A DNA stretch of 64,000 nucleotides from Pseudorhodoferax aquiterrae (GTDB lineage: Bacteria; Pseudomonadota; Gammaproteobacteria; Burkholderiales; Burkholderiaceae_C): assembly GCF_014652235.1 (NCBI RefSeq), contig NZ_BMYK01000003.1, forward strand, positions 482,369 to 546,368, read 5' to 3'. Both the position numbers and the translations under genes were made by a program. The notes under the pieces are model-generated. The model was given only the letters and a program-made list of their open reading frames with translations, had not been told where the DNA came from and made no database searches. Positions 1 through 8,499 of the stretch are shown here, piece after piece; position 1 is the stretch's first letter; the number at the start of each line of letters is the position of its first letter.

Positions 1-173
1 TTGTTCATGGCTCCCCCGGGTCTCTGGTTGGACCGCGCGATTGTGGGCCATGCGCGACCGCGCCCGCCAGCGCGCATCGGCCGACAGGTGGTGAAGGGCC
101 ATGGCCCACGGAGGGCTGCATGCAACGCCCGGCCAGGGCACACTCACGCCTTCGCCGCCCCGCCCCTGCTCCC

Positions 174-1100
174 GTGGACTTCCTGCTCCAGACCCTCGCC
201 CAGTACGGCATCGCCTTCGTCTTCGCCATGGTGCTCGTGGAGCAGCTCGGCGCGCCCATCCCCGCCTTTCCCGTGCTGATGCTGGGCGGCGCGCTGGCCG
301 CGCGCGGCGAGCTCGGGCTGGCGCCGCTGTTTGCCGCCGCCATGGCGGCCACGCTGATCGCCGACAACCTCTGGTACTGGGCCGGCGAGCGGCTGGGCCG
401 GCGCGTGCTGCGGCTCATGTGCAAGCTGTCGCTGACGCCGGACGGCTGCGTGCGCCAGACCGAATCCATCTTCCTGCGCTTCGGGCCCGCCTCGCTGGTG
501 GTGGCCAAGTTCGTGCCGGGCTTCGCCTCGGTGTCCACGGCCATGTCGGGCGCCTTGCGCATCCGGCGCGCCACCTTCGTGCTGTTCGACGCGATCGGCA
601 GCGCGCTGTGGATTGGCCTGGGCGTGGCGCTGGGCTGGCTGTTCGCGCCGGCCATCGAGGAGGCGCTGGCCACGCTGGCTGAACTGGGCCGCTGGGGCCT
701 GGCGCTGCTGCTGGCGGCCGTGCTGGTCTTCGTCGCGGCCAAGTGGTGGCAGCGGCACCAGTTCCAGCGCCAGCTGGCCAGCGAACGCATCAGCGTGGAC
801 GCGCTGGCCGCACGGCTGGACCGCGGCGAGCCGGCGGTGCTGGTCGACGTGCGCGTGCCCGGCAGCCTGCCGCACGGCCGCATCCCGGGCGCGCTGCAGA
901 TGCAGGGCAAGCAGCTGCCGGCCGAGATCGACACGCTCGCGCGCGACACCCTGCTGGTGGTCTATTGCGCCTGCCCGAACGAGGTGTCGGCCGCGTTGGT
1001 CGCCCAGCGCCTGCGGCGCCGCGGCTTCACACGCGTGCTGCCGCTGCTGGGCGGCGTGGACGCCTGGCTGGCCGCCGGGCGGCCCCTGGCCACACCCTGA
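174..1100 (+). CDS. DedA-family membrane protein fused to a C-terminal rhodanese domain
   Basis: Inner-membrane protein of about 308 residues. The first ~190 residues have the hydrophobic pattern of the DedA/SNARE-associated family (lipid-carrier flippases and membrane homeostasis), including the conserved start region FLLQTLAQYG and the E-x-x-G-x-P-x-P motif (EQLGAPIPAFP). Residues ~205-300 form a cytoplasmic rhodanese-like domain with a candidate sulfur-accepting cysteine in YCACPNE (Cys265) and the usual GG-x-x-AW ending (GGVDAWLAAG). I chose the GTG at 174 over the ATG at 120, because the extra residues are low-complexity and DedA proteins start right before this helix. It ends 1 base before the convergent ABC gene. 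DedA-rhodanese fusions occur in proteobacteria; substrate unknown. Confidence 0.85.
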   Translation: MDFLLQTLAQYGIAFVFAMVLVEQLGAPIPAFPVLMLGGALAARGELGLAPLFAAAMAATLIADNLWYWAGERLGRRVLRLMCKLSLTPDGCVRQTESIFLRFGPASLVVAKFVPGFASVSTAMSGALRIRRATFVLFDAIGSALWIGLGVALGWLFAPAIEEALATLAELGRWGLALLLAAVLVFVAAKWWQRHQFQRQLASERISVDALAARLDRGEPAVLVDVRVPGSLPHGRIPGALQMQGKQLPAEIDTLARDTLLVVYCACPNEVSAALVAQRLRRRGFTRVLPLLGGVDAWLAAGRPLATP

Positions 1101-1101
1101 T

Positions 1102-1938
1102 TCACCAGGCGAGCCGCCAGCTCGACGGATCCGGCGCCGGCGGCTGCTCCGCGCCCAGCACGCCGGGCTCCAGGAAGTCGGCCAGCACGTCGTCGCGCAG
1201 CGCGATGAAGCGCGGATCGCTGCGGTGGCGCGGGTGCGGCAGGTCCACGTCGACGATGCGGCGGATGCGGCCCGGATGCGGCTGCATCACGACCACCTGG
1301 TTCGCGAGGAACACGGCCTCCTCCACGTCGTGCGTGACCAGCAGCATGGTGATGCGCTCGGCCTGCCAGATGCGCTGCAGTTCGTTCTGCAGCCGCGCGC
1401 GTGTCAGCGCATCGAGCGCGCCGAAGGGCTCGTCGAGCAGCAGCACGCGCGGCCGGTTCACGAGGCCGCGCGCAATCGCCACGCGCTGCGCCATGCCGCC
1501 CGAGATCTGGTGCGGAAAGGACTGCTCGAAGCCCTGCAGGCCGACCAGCGCCACATGCTCGGCCACGCGCTCGCGCTTCTCGGCCGGCGTGAGCGGCGCG
1601 TTGCGCAGACCCACGGCGATGTTCTGCTCCACGTTGAGCCAGGGGAACAACCGGTGGTCCTGGAACACGATGCCTCGCTCGGGACCGGTGCCTGCGATGG
1701 GTTGGCCGCCCAGCGTGATGCGGCCCTCGTACTGGTCCTCCAGGCCCAGCACCAGCCGCAGCAGCGTGGACTTGCCGCAGCCGCTGGCGCCCACGATGCT
1801 CACGAAGCGCCCGGCCGGCACGTGCAGGTCGATGTTGTCCAGCACCTGCAGTTCGCCGCCAGCGGCCTGGGTGCTCGCGTAGCGCTTGCCCAGGGCCCGG
1901 ATGCGCAGTTCGTTCTCGGCAGCGGCCACAGCATTCAT
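1102..1938 (-). CDS. ABC transporter ATP-binding protein, nitrate/sulfonate/taurine type
   Basis: Cytoplasmic ATPase (278 aa) powering the importer encoded by the next three genes upstream. Walker A (GASGCGKST, residues ~50-58), ABC signature (ISGGMAQ, ~145-151), Walker B (VLLLDEP, ~165-171) and a switch histidine (VTHDVEEA) are all visible. The layout matches SsuB/TauB/NrtD. The start at 1938 overlaps the stop of the permease gene in an ATGA arrangement, which suggests translational coupling and rules out the longer frame upstream. Substrate cannot be told from the ATPase; see the substrate-binding protein. Confidence 0.93.
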   Translation of the reverse strand: MNAVAAAENELRIRALGKRYASTQAAGGELQVLDNIDLHVPAGRFVSIVGASGCGKSTLLRLVLGLEDQYEGRITLGGQPIAGTGPERGIVFQDHRLFPWLNVEQNIAVGLRNAPLTPAEKRERVAEHVALVGLQGFEQSFPHQISGGMAQRVAIARGLVNRPRVLLLDEPFGALDALTRARLQNELQRIWQAERITMLLVTHDVEEAVFLANQVVVMQPHPGRIRRIVDVDLPHPRHRSDPRFIALRDDVLADFLEPGVLGAEQPPAPDPSSWRLAW

Positions 1939-2747
1939 GAGGATCGTCCCAACCAACGCGCCAGCCGGCGCTCCAACCAACGGGCGGAGGCGTTCATCGC
2001 CCAGCCCACGCCACCGATGACCACCATGCCGAACAGCACGAGGTCCATGCGGAAGTGCTCGCTGCCCTCGATCAGCGTGTTGGCTATGCCCTTGCCGGCC
2101 ACCAGCAGGTATTCCGCGCCGATGGTGGCCAGCCAGGAATAGATCAGCGCGAGGTAGACGCCCGTGAAGATGGCCGGCAGCGCCGAGGGCAGCACCACCT
2201 GCGTGACGGTCTGCCAGCGCGTGAAGCCGTAGACGCGCGCCACCTCCAGCAGCGCCTTGGGCGTGGTGCGGATGCCGTCGCAGGTGTTGACCACCACGGG
2301 CACCAGCGCGGCCAGCGACAGGAACACCACCTTGGCCACGTCGCCCAGGCCGAACCAGACCGAGATCAGCGGGATCCAGGCGAACAGCGAGATCTGCTTG
2401 AAGGTGTTGAAGCTCGGGCCGATGAGGCGGTTGAAGAATGGCCATAGGCCGAGCAAGGCGCCCAGCACCAGACCGCCCAGCGTGCCGATCAGGAAGCCCG
2501 TGGCCTCGCGCGCCAGGCTGGCCGACAGCGCGCGCCAGAGCCGCCCGGTCTCGAGCTGCTCCCAGGCCGTGGCCAGCACCTTGCCCGGTGCCACCAGCAG
2601 GGCCGAGTTCACGAGCTCGAAGCGCGCGGCCAGCGACCACAGCACGATGGCGGCCACCGGCAGCACGAAGCCGCGCCAGCGGCCCGTCGCTTGCGGCTTG
2701 AGCGGCGCGAGCGTGGCGAGCTCGGCCCGTTCGGTCGCGACGCTCAT
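1935..2747 (-). CDS. ABC transporter permease (second of two paralogues)
   Basis: Inner-membrane permease of 270 residues, BPD_transp_1 family of the SsuC/TauC type, with about six hydrophobic segments. The EAA loop that contacts the ATPase is visible near the middle (ALLEVARVYGFTRWQ). It starts with an ATGA overlap to the preceding permease gene and ends with another to the ATPase gene. It is clearly homologous to the permease encoded next to it (similar EAA loop, VPVVVNT/VPVALNT and SWLATIGAE/AWLSLVVVE regions), so the transporter is probably a heterodimer in the membrane, unlike the usual single SsuC. Confidence 0.9.
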   Translation of the reverse strand: MSVATERAELATLAPLKPQATGRWRGFVLPVAAIVLWSLAARFELVNSALLVAPGKVLATAWEQLETGRLWRALSASLAREATGFLIGTLGGLVLGALLGLWPFFNRLIGPSFNTFKQISLFAWIPLISVWFGLGDVAKVVFLSLAALVPVVVNTCDGIRTTPKALLEVARVYGFTRWQTVTQVVLPSALPAIFTGVYLALIYSWLATIGAEYLLVAGKGIANTLIEGSEHFRMDLVLFGMVVIGGVGWAMNASARWLERRLARWLGRSS

Positions 2748-3607
2748 GCCGTTCCCTTCACCCGGCGCTCGGCCCAGTCCAGCACACGGTCGATGGCATA
2801 GCCGATCGCGCCGACCACGATCACGGCCGCCATGACCTGGTCGAGCTGGAACAGCTGGCGGCCGTAGACGATCAGGTAGCCCAGGCCTTCGCTGGACGCG
2901 ACCAGCTCGACCACCACCAGCGACAGCCAGGCCTTGGTGAAGCCCAGGCGCAGACCGGTGAACAGCGTGGGCACGGCGTGCGGCAGCACGATCTCCAGCA
3001 CCTGCTGGCGCGGCGTGTAGCCATAGACGCGGCCGACCTCGCGCAAGGACGCAGGCGTCTGCCGGAAGCCCTGCAAGGTGTTGAGCGCCACCGGCACCAG
3101 CGCGGCCTTGGCGATCAGGATGTATTTCAGCGGCTCGCCGATGCCCACCAGCAGCAGCACGAAGGGCAGCCAGCCCAGCACCGGTATCTGCACGAGCGCG
3201 TTGAAGCTGGGCAAGAGGTAGGCCTCGGCGCTGCGCGACAGCCCCATGGCCGAGCCCAGCGCCAGCCCCAGCAGTGCGCCCGCCGCGAAGCCGACCAGCA
3301 CGCGCTGCAGGCTGGCCGACACGTGCAGCCAGAGTTCGCCGCTCAAGGCCAGGTCGCGCAGCGTCTCCCAGACGAACTGCGGCGGCGGCAGCACCTGCGG
3401 CGAGATCCAACCCTGCGCCGCGCCCAGGAACCACAGGCCCAGCAGCGCGGCCGGCAGCAGCCAGGGCAACAGCGCATCGCCGCGGCGGCGGGCCGGCGCC
3501 TTGCGCGGCGCGGCCGCCGGCGTTGCGGCGCCAGCCGGCGCCGGCAACGAGGACGCGGCCAGCGCCCCACCCGTCAGCAGCGGCACGAAGGTCTGCTCGA
3601 CGCCCAT
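2744..3607 (-). CDS. ABC transporter permease (first of two paralogues)
   Basis: Inner-membrane permease (287 aa) of the nitrate/sulfonate importer class. The N-terminus carries a ~40-residue Ala/Pro/Arg-rich cytoplasmic tail before the first membrane segment, followed by a typical BPD_transp_1 domain with EAA loop SLREVGRVYGYTPRQ. It lies 3 bases after the substrate-binding protein gene and overlaps the second permease by 4 bases. Its tail is longer than usual for SsuC (about 260 aa). The pair of paralogous permeases in one operon is the notable point. Confidence 0.9.
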   Translation of the reverse strand: MGVEQTFVPLLTGGALAASSLPAPAGAATPAAAPRKAPARRRGDALLPWLLPAALLGLWFLGAAQGWISPQVLPPPQFVWETLRDLALSGELWLHVSASLQRVLVGFAAGALLGLALGSAMGLSRSAEAYLLPSFNALVQIPVLGWLPFVLLLVGIGEPLKYILIAKAALVPVALNTLQGFRQTPASLREVGRVYGYTPRQQVLEIVLPHAVPTLFTGLRLGFTKAWLSLVVVELVASSEGLGYLIVYGRQLFQLDQVMAAVIVVGAIGYAIDRVLDWAERRVKGTA

Positions 3608-3610
3608 TCT

Positions 3611-4702
3611 TCAGCGCGCGGCCACCGAGGCGCTACCCGCAATGGGCTTGCCCTTGGCGTCGTAGGCGGTCCAGTGGTTCTCCAGACCCTGCTTCTTGAG
3701 CGCGGCCTGCAGGTACTTGGGCTCGAACCAGTCGTCCACGGTCACGCTGCGGCGGATCAGCTTGAGCTTGAGCGCGTCGTCGACGACGGCCTTGTAGCGC
3801 GCGCGCAGGAAGGCGTCGAGCAGCGGCGTGTTGCGCTCGGCCAGCGACTGGTTCTCGAACTCGGCCTGGTAGGAGGCGGCCGGCGTGCCGCTCTTGGCCC
3901 AGGTGGCGAACAGCTCGGTGCGGTTCTTCTCGTCCGAGGCCCACTTGGCGGCGCGCACGAACACGTCGACCACGCGCTGCACCTCGGCCGGGTGGGCCTT
4001 CTCGAACGCGCCGTGCACGAGCAGCGCGGCCTGGCGCGTGAAGGCCGGATCCTGGCCCTGGGTGGAGTAGACGATGCGGGCCAGGCCCTGGTCGCGCACC
4101 TTGAACCACTCGCTGCCGCCGAAGGCCGCGTCCACGCCGCTGGAGACCAGTGCGGCCTGGGCGCTGCCGGTGTCCAGGTTCACGCCCTTGATGTCGCGTT
4201 CGCTGAGGCCGTTGGCGGCCAGCACGTTGATCGCGACCAGGTGGCCGTTGGTGCCGCGGAAGATCGAGACCTTGCGGTCCTTCAGGTCCTTGATCGACTG
4301 GATGTCCGATTGGGGCGGCACCACCACGTAGAGGTTGTTGCGCGTGCCGCTGGCCAGCAGCAGCTTGGTGTCCAGGCCATTGGCGCGGCCCACCAGGGAG
4401 GGCAGGTCGCCCTGGTAGGCGAAGTCGATCTGCTTGTTCGACAGCGCCTCGTTGACGGCCGGGCCCGCGCCCTTGAAGAACAGCCATTCGATCTTGGTGC
4501 CGGAGCCTTTCAACTCCTCCTCCAGCCATTGCTGGTTGCGCGCCACGCCACCGGGTGAGCCGCCCCAGGTGACGGGGTCGCCGCCGCCGGCCGTGGCCAC
4601 GCCGATGCGGATGACCTCGGGCGCGGCCTGGGCCGCGGTGAATGCGCCGAACAGCGCCAGTGCAGCGGCCCAGCCCTTGAAGACTTGCTTGGTTGAGAAC
4701 AT
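3611..4702 (-). CDS. ABC transporter substrate-binding protein, sulfonate/taurine-like
   Basis: Periplasmic receptor of 363 residues with a Sec signal peptide (cleavage expected near AQA, residues ~24-27). The mature part follows the SsuA/TauA/NMT1-like fold: IRIGVAT at the start of lobe 1, a K-x-G-A-G-P segment, a Q-G-D-L-P-S motif, and DLKDRKVSIFRGT at the lobe-2 entrance. It is the first transport gene of the operon and follows the amidohydrolase gene by ~20 bases, so the hydrolase and importer probably share a substrate. It is longer than typical SsuA (~320 aa). Ligand unknown; sulfonates are only the closest family guess. Confidence 0.88.
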   Translation of the reverse strand: MFSTKQVFKGWAAALALFGAFTAAQAAPEVIRIGVATAGGGDPVTWGGSPGGVARNQQWLEEELKGSGTKIEWLFFKGAGPAVNEALSNKQIDFAYQGDLPSLVGRANGLDTKLLLASGTRNNLYVVVPPQSDIQSIKDLKDRKVSIFRGTNGHLVAINVLAANGLSERDIKGVNLDTGSAQAALVSSGVDAAFGGSEWFKVRDQGLARIVYSTQGQDPAFTRQAALLVHGAFEKAHPAEVQRVVDVFVRAAKWASDEKNRTELFATWAKSGTPAASYQAEFENQSLAERNTPLLDAFLRARYKAVVDDALKLKLIRRSVTVDDWFEPKYLQAALKKQGLENHWTAYDAKGKPIAGSASVAAR

Positions 4703-4723
4703 GCGGGATCCTTGGCGTCGGAT

Positions 4724-6235
4724 TCAGGCGGCCAGGCCGAGCTGGCGGCCCACGGCGGTGCCGTCGAAGAAGTGCGGATTGGCCTCGGTGTAGAAGCGCA
4801 GCGGGTTGCCGAAGGTGAAGGCGCGGAAGTCCTGCGCCGAGATCACGCCCTGCTCCACGAGGTCCCAGGTCTCGGCCAGCGGCTCGGTGAACTCGGGCAC
4901 GTCCCAGTGCCCCACGTCGGACGACCAGATCGCGTTGATCTTCACGCCGCCCGGGTGCACGCGGTGGTTGAACGCGGCGGCCACGGTGCGGTCGTCGGCC
5001 TCGGAGCCGAAGAAGAAGGGGTCGACCCAGCGCGCGCGGATGTCGTCCACGCTCTCGATGCCGGCCAGCGCGAAGTCGTCGATCTCGTCCGCGTTCGGCT
5101 CGCGGCTGTGCGGCAGCGCCGAGATCCCGAGGCTGTCGCGCACCAGGGTGGCCTTGTCCACGGCGCGGCCCTGCAGCAGATCGGCGCCGTGCTGGTCGAA
5201 CAGCGCGGCCAGCAGGTCCACGTCGACGGCGGCCGGGTCGTAGTTGCGCACGGCATGGCGGTTGCGCTTCTCCCAGCGGTCCACGAGGTGCGTGAACACA
5301 TGCGAGCCCCAGTCGGCCCCGCCTTCGAGCAGGCCCACGCGCAGGCCCGGGAAGCGCCGCGTGACGCCGCCGAAGAACAGCGCCTTGGCGAAGGCCTGCG
5401 AGCCATCGGCGAAGTGGCCGATGTGGTTGAACATGTAGTTGCTCGTGGAATGCCGGCCGGTCCAGCCCTGGCTGCCGTAGTGCGTGGTCACGGGCACGCC
5501 GAGTTCGACCACCTTGGCCCAGAACGGGTCGTAGTCGTGCGGGCTGTCGATGCCATAGAAGTCGATGTAGCCCACGTGTTTGGCGATCTCGGGATGCTCC
5601 CTGGCCGGGTACTTCTCGGCGATGGCCGGGATCGGCCGGCGCACGCCGCCCGGGATGTTGATGACCTTGAGCTTGAGGATGTTGACCGCGAATTCCAGCT
5701 CCTCGATGGCTTCCTTGGGGTTGTGCATCGGGATGCCGGCCACGGGCGTGAGCCGGTCGGCGTAGGCGCGGTACTGGTCGGCGTGGAAATGGTTCAGCGC
5801 GCGGTGCAGCGGCTGGCGGTACTCGCTGCCGGCTGCGGCCGGCGACAGCACGTCGTTGGGGAATAGCACGGAGTAGTCCGAGCCCTGCTCGGCCAGGCGC
5901 TCGTACAGCAGCGCCGGGATGGTGTAGGTGGCCAGGTCGTAGGTGTTGCGCGTGACGCGGGCCCACCAGGGCGCGCGCAGCGTGCGGTGGTGGGCGCGCT
6001 CCTCGGGGCTCTGCTGGTACCAGTCCTTGCCAGCGCCGTCGCGCGTGACGAAGCGTCCGCCCAGGGCCTTGCGCAGCGCATCGACCAGCTTGGGCCCGCC
6101 GTACTGGGCGATGTAGTCCTCCAGCACCGGCGCGTAGTCGTTCACGTGCACGTCGGTGTCGATGACAGGGTTTTCCAGCCGCGCCTTGACGGCGGCCGAA
6201 CGCGAAGCCTTGGCGGGGTTCAGGCGGGTGTTCAC
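4724..6235 (-). CDS. Amidohydrolase-superfamily (amidohydrolase_2) protein
   Basis: A 503-residue TIM-barrel hydrolase of the amidohydrolase-2/ACMSD-like group. The metal-binding start of the barrel appears as DTDVHVNDY (residues ~28-36), and further His/Asp motifs (THYGSQGW, GGADWGSHVF, WSSDVGHWD) fit a mononuclear metal centre. There is no signal peptide, so it acts in the cytoplasm. It is the first gene of a five-gene minus-strand operon with a sulfonate-type ABC importer, which suggests that it opens or decarboxylates the imported compound. Substrate not identifiable by sequence; ACMSD relatives act on aromatic-ring cleavage products and related acids. Confidence 0.85.
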   Translation of the reverse strand: MNTRLNPAKASRSAAVKARLENPVIDTDVHVNDYAPVLEDYIAQYGGPKLVDALRKALGGRFVTRDGAGKDWYQQSPEERAHHRTLRAPWWARVTRNTYDLATYTIPALLYERLAEQGSDYSVLFPNDVLSPAAAGSEYRQPLHRALNHFHADQYRAYADRLTPVAGIPMHNPKEAIEELEFAVNILKLKVINIPGGVRRPIPAIAEKYPAREHPEIAKHVGYIDFYGIDSPHDYDPFWAKVVELGVPVTTHYGSQGWTGRHSTSNYMFNHIGHFADGSQAFAKALFFGGVTRRFPGLRVGLLEGGADWGSHVFTHLVDRWEKRNRHAVRNYDPAAVDVDLLAALFDQHGADLLQGRAVDKATLVRDSLGISALPHSREPNADEIDDFALAGIESVDDIRARWVDPFFFGSEADDRTVAAAFNHRVHPGGVKINAIWSSDVGHWDVPEFTEPLAETWDLVEQGVISAQDFRAFTFGNPLRFYTEANPHFFDGTAVGRQLGLAA

Positions 6236-6354
6236 GCGGGTGCTCCTTGGATGGAATCGGTGCTTCCATCTTCGAAGGCGTCCCGGCCTACAACAACGAA
6301 GGCTTTCGCATGTGCAAGCGTGCAGAACGGATAAGCCGTAAGCTGCCCGTCACC

Positions 6355-6843
6355 ATGAGACAACTCCTTTTGCGCTGGAGCGCCCCGGTGCTGGCCGCCC
6401 TGCTCGCCGCCTGCGGCACCGTCCAAAGCCTGCAACCCGGCATGCCGCGGGCCGAGGTGCTGGCGCGCTGGGGCCAGCCCACGCGCGTGGTGCCGCTGGC
6501 CCAGGGCGAGCGGCTGCAGTACAGCTTTCAGCCGCAGGGCCAGGAAGTGGTGATGGTGGACATCGACGCCAGCGGCCGCGTGCTGCAGGCGCGCCAGGTG
6601 CTCAACGAGAACGACTTCGCGCGCATCCCGCTGGACGGCAGCTGGACCGAGGCGGACATCGGCCGCGAGTTCGGCCCGCCAGGCTCGGTGGGTGCGGTCG
6701 GGCGCTGGGATGGCCCGGTCTGGACCTACCGCTGGCGCGGCGGCATGGTGGACCAGATGTTCTACGTCTACTTCGATCCGGCCGGCCGCGTGCGGCGCAC
6801 CGAGATCGGCATGGACCCGCGGCAGTTCCGCGACAAGCGCTGA
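6355..6843 (+). CDS. SmpA/OmlA-like outer-membrane lipoprotein
   Basis: A 162-residue lipoprotein with a short signal sequence and lipobox LLAAC (Cys ~20). The mature part has an SmpA/OmlA (BamE-like) motif PGMPRAEVLARWGQPT and what looks like a second, weaker copy (TEADIGREFGPPGS), so it may hold two small repeats. BamE-type proteins help outer-membrane protein assembly, but this one is divergent and no bam gene is nearby. It diverges from the amidohydrolase operon. I chose the ATG at 6355 because the signal peptide begins there; a longer frame upstream has no plausible signal sequence. Confidence 0.8.
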   Translation: MRQLLLRWSAPVLAALLAACGTVQSLQPGMPRAEVLARWGQPTRVVPLAQGERLQYSFQPQGQEVVMVDIDASGRVLQARQVLNENDFARIPLDGSWTEADIGREFGPPGSVGAVGRWDGPVWTYRWRGGMVDQMFYVYFDPAGRVRRTEIGMDPRQFRDKR

Positions 6844-6905
6844 GCGCCACGAACGCCGGCCAACCCGTGGAAAAAATGCTTGGCTGGCCTGAACAGTTGG
6901 CTAGC

Positions 6906-6938
6906 AAAAACGACCTTGGAGACCGAAGTCTCGGGTCG
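6906..6938 (-). terminator. Rho-independent terminator of the RND efflux operon
   Basis: Read on the minus strand: a two-part stem (CGACC pairing with GGTCG, then GAGAC pairing with GTCTC) closed by a TTCG tetraloop and followed directly by TTTTTGC. UUCG loops with C-G closure are unusually stable, and the T-run follows the stem as expected. It lies ~140 bases beyond the stop of the outer-membrane channel gene, leaving a structured 3' untranslated region. Confidence 0.8.
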
Positions 6939-7003
6939 CCCCACGATGAAACCGGTGGGAGCGTCGCCGTTGGCTGCTGCACTCCCGATGGCACCACTGT
7001 ACC

Positions 7004-7028
7004 TCAATTGAGAAGAACTCTCATTTGA
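7004..7028 (-). other. Hairpin in the 3' untranslated region of the efflux operon
   Basis: A 10-base stem with one mismatch (TCAATTGAGA against TCTCATTTGA) around a 5-base loop. It lies between the channel gene stop at 7076 and the terminator at 6906-6938, in a stretch visibly richer in A and T than its surroundings. A second short stem (CCCAC/GTGGG, 6940-6959) lies between the two. No T-run follows, so this is not itself a terminator. Confidence 0.5.
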
Positions 7029-7075
7029 AGCCCTGTTGCCGGTGCGGCCTTTGGCCACACCGGCCAGCGTGGCAC

Positions 7076-8488
7076 TCAGGCGCCGCGGTCCCAGCCCCCG
7101 CCCAGCGCGCGCACCAGGCCCACGGTGGCCTGGTACTGGGCCGACTTGACCTGCAGCGCCTGGCGCCGGTTGCGCAGCTCGCTGCGGCGCGCGTCCAGCA
7201 GTTCGATCTGGCTCACGAGGCCGTTGCGGTAGCGCGTCTCCGACAGCGCCGACGCGCGTGCCGCCGCCGTCACGGCGCGGCCCTGGGCCTGCGACTGCTC
7301 GTCGAGCAGGCGCAGCGCGGCCAGCTGGTCCTCCACGTCGCGGAACGCGCCCAGCACCTGGGCGCGGTAGCCCGCAGCCGCCGCGTCCAGCTGCGCGGCC
7401 GCGTTCTGCAGGTTGGCCTCGCGGCGGCCGCCGTCGAAGATCGGCAGCGACAGCAAGGCGCCGATGCCCCACGAGCGTGCCGACCACTTGAACAGGTCAC
7501 CCAGGTCGGTGGAGGCGAAGCCGCCCGAACCCGTCAGCGCGATGTCGGGGAACCAGGCCGTGCGCGCCACACCCACGCGGGCCTGGGCGGCCTGCAGGCT
7601 CAGCTGCGCGGCCGACACGTCGGGCCGGCGCGCGAGCACCGCGGACGGCACGCCGGCCGGAATGCGCGGCAGCGCACTGCGCCAATCCTGCGGCGCCAGC
7701 TGGAAGCTGGAAGCGGCCTCGCCGATCAGCACGGCCAGCGCATGCTCGAGTTCGGCACGGCGGCGGTCCAGCGCCAGCGCCTCGGCCTCGTTGGCCGCCA
7801 CCTCGCTCTGCACGCGCACGAGGTCGAGTTCGGCCACGTCGCCGGCGTCGTAACGGCGCTGCGTCAGGCGCAGCGTGTCGTCGTAGGCGGCGACGGTCTG
7901 GCGCACCAATGCGCGCTCGTCGTCCAGCGCGCGCAGGCTTAGGTAGGTCTGCGCGGTCTCGGCCTGCACCATGAGGCGCGTGCTTTGCAGCAGCGCGGCA
8001 CGTGCGTCGGCATCCAGGCCGGCCGCATCGCGGGCCTGGGCCAGGCGACCGAACAGGTCGAGCTCGTAGGAGAAGTTGGCCTTGGCCGTCAGCACGCTGG
8101 CCGGCCGGCTGCCCTGGGCCGTGTCGGCCCCCGCGCCGCGCTGGGCGCCGGCGCCGATGCCGATCTGGGGCGCGCGGTCGGCCTCGGCGTTGCGCAGCAG
8201 CGCACGCGCCTGGGCCAGCCGCGCGGCGGCCTCCTGCACGCTGGTGTTGCGCGCGGCGGCGCGTTCCACCAGGTCGTTGAGCACCGGGTCGTTGAAGCCC
8301 AGCCACCAGGCACCGCGCTCGGCCTGCTCGGCCGGTGCCACGGTGGTGAAGCGTGCGTCGCCCTCCTTGAAGGCGGTGGGCACGGCGGGCAGCGCATGCT
8401 CGGGCGGCGTGGCGGGCAAGGGCCCGCTGGCGCAGCCGGCCAGGATCAGCGCGGCCAGCAGGGGAGTGACGATGGCGTTCAGTCGCAT
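7076..8488 (-). CDS. opcM: RND efflux outer-membrane channel lipoprotein (NodT/OprM family)
   Basis: Outer-membrane channel (470 aa) of a tripartite RND pump, in the same position as OpcM/OprC of the Burkholderia ceo/bpe operons. It has a lipoprotein signal (LILAGC, Cys19) and the two TolC-like repeats with long amphipathic helices (e.g. SVQEAAARLAQARALL and ARVGVARTAWFPDIAL). The start at 8488 is preceded by AGGAGA at good spacing; the alternative ATG 15 bases upstream overlaps that site. It is the last gene of the operon, 11 bases after the pump gene, and is followed by a structured 3' region and terminator. The symbol is by position and family; the export substrates are unknown. Confidence 0.9.
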   Translation of the reverse strand: MRLNAIVTPLLAALILAGCASGPLPATPPEHALPAVPTAFKEGDARFTTVAPAEQAERGAWWLGFNDPVLNDLVERAAARNTSVQEAAARLAQARALLRNAEADRAPQIGIGAGAQRGAGADTAQGSRPASVLTAKANFSYELDLFGRLAQARDAAGLDADARAALLQSTRLMVQAETAQTYLSLRALDDERALVRQTVAAYDDTLRLTQRRYDAGDVAELDLVRVQSEVAANEAEALALDRRRAELEHALAVLIGEAASSFQLAPQDWRSALPRIPAGVPSAVLARRPDVSAAQLSLQAAQARVGVARTAWFPDIALTGSGGFASTDLGDLFKWSARSWGIGALLSLPIFDGGRREANLQNAAAQLDAAAAGYRAQVLGAFRDVEDQLAALRLLDEQSQAQGRAVTAAARASALSETRYRNGLVSQIELLDARRSELRNRRQALQVKSAQYQATVGLVRALGGGWDRGA

Positions 8489-8499
8489 GGTTCTTCTCC

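Noticed and set aside
5..949. A 314-codon minus-strand frame over the DedA gene
   Set aside because: Ser/Arg/Ala-rich shadow with no recognisable motif, antisense to a clear membrane protein.
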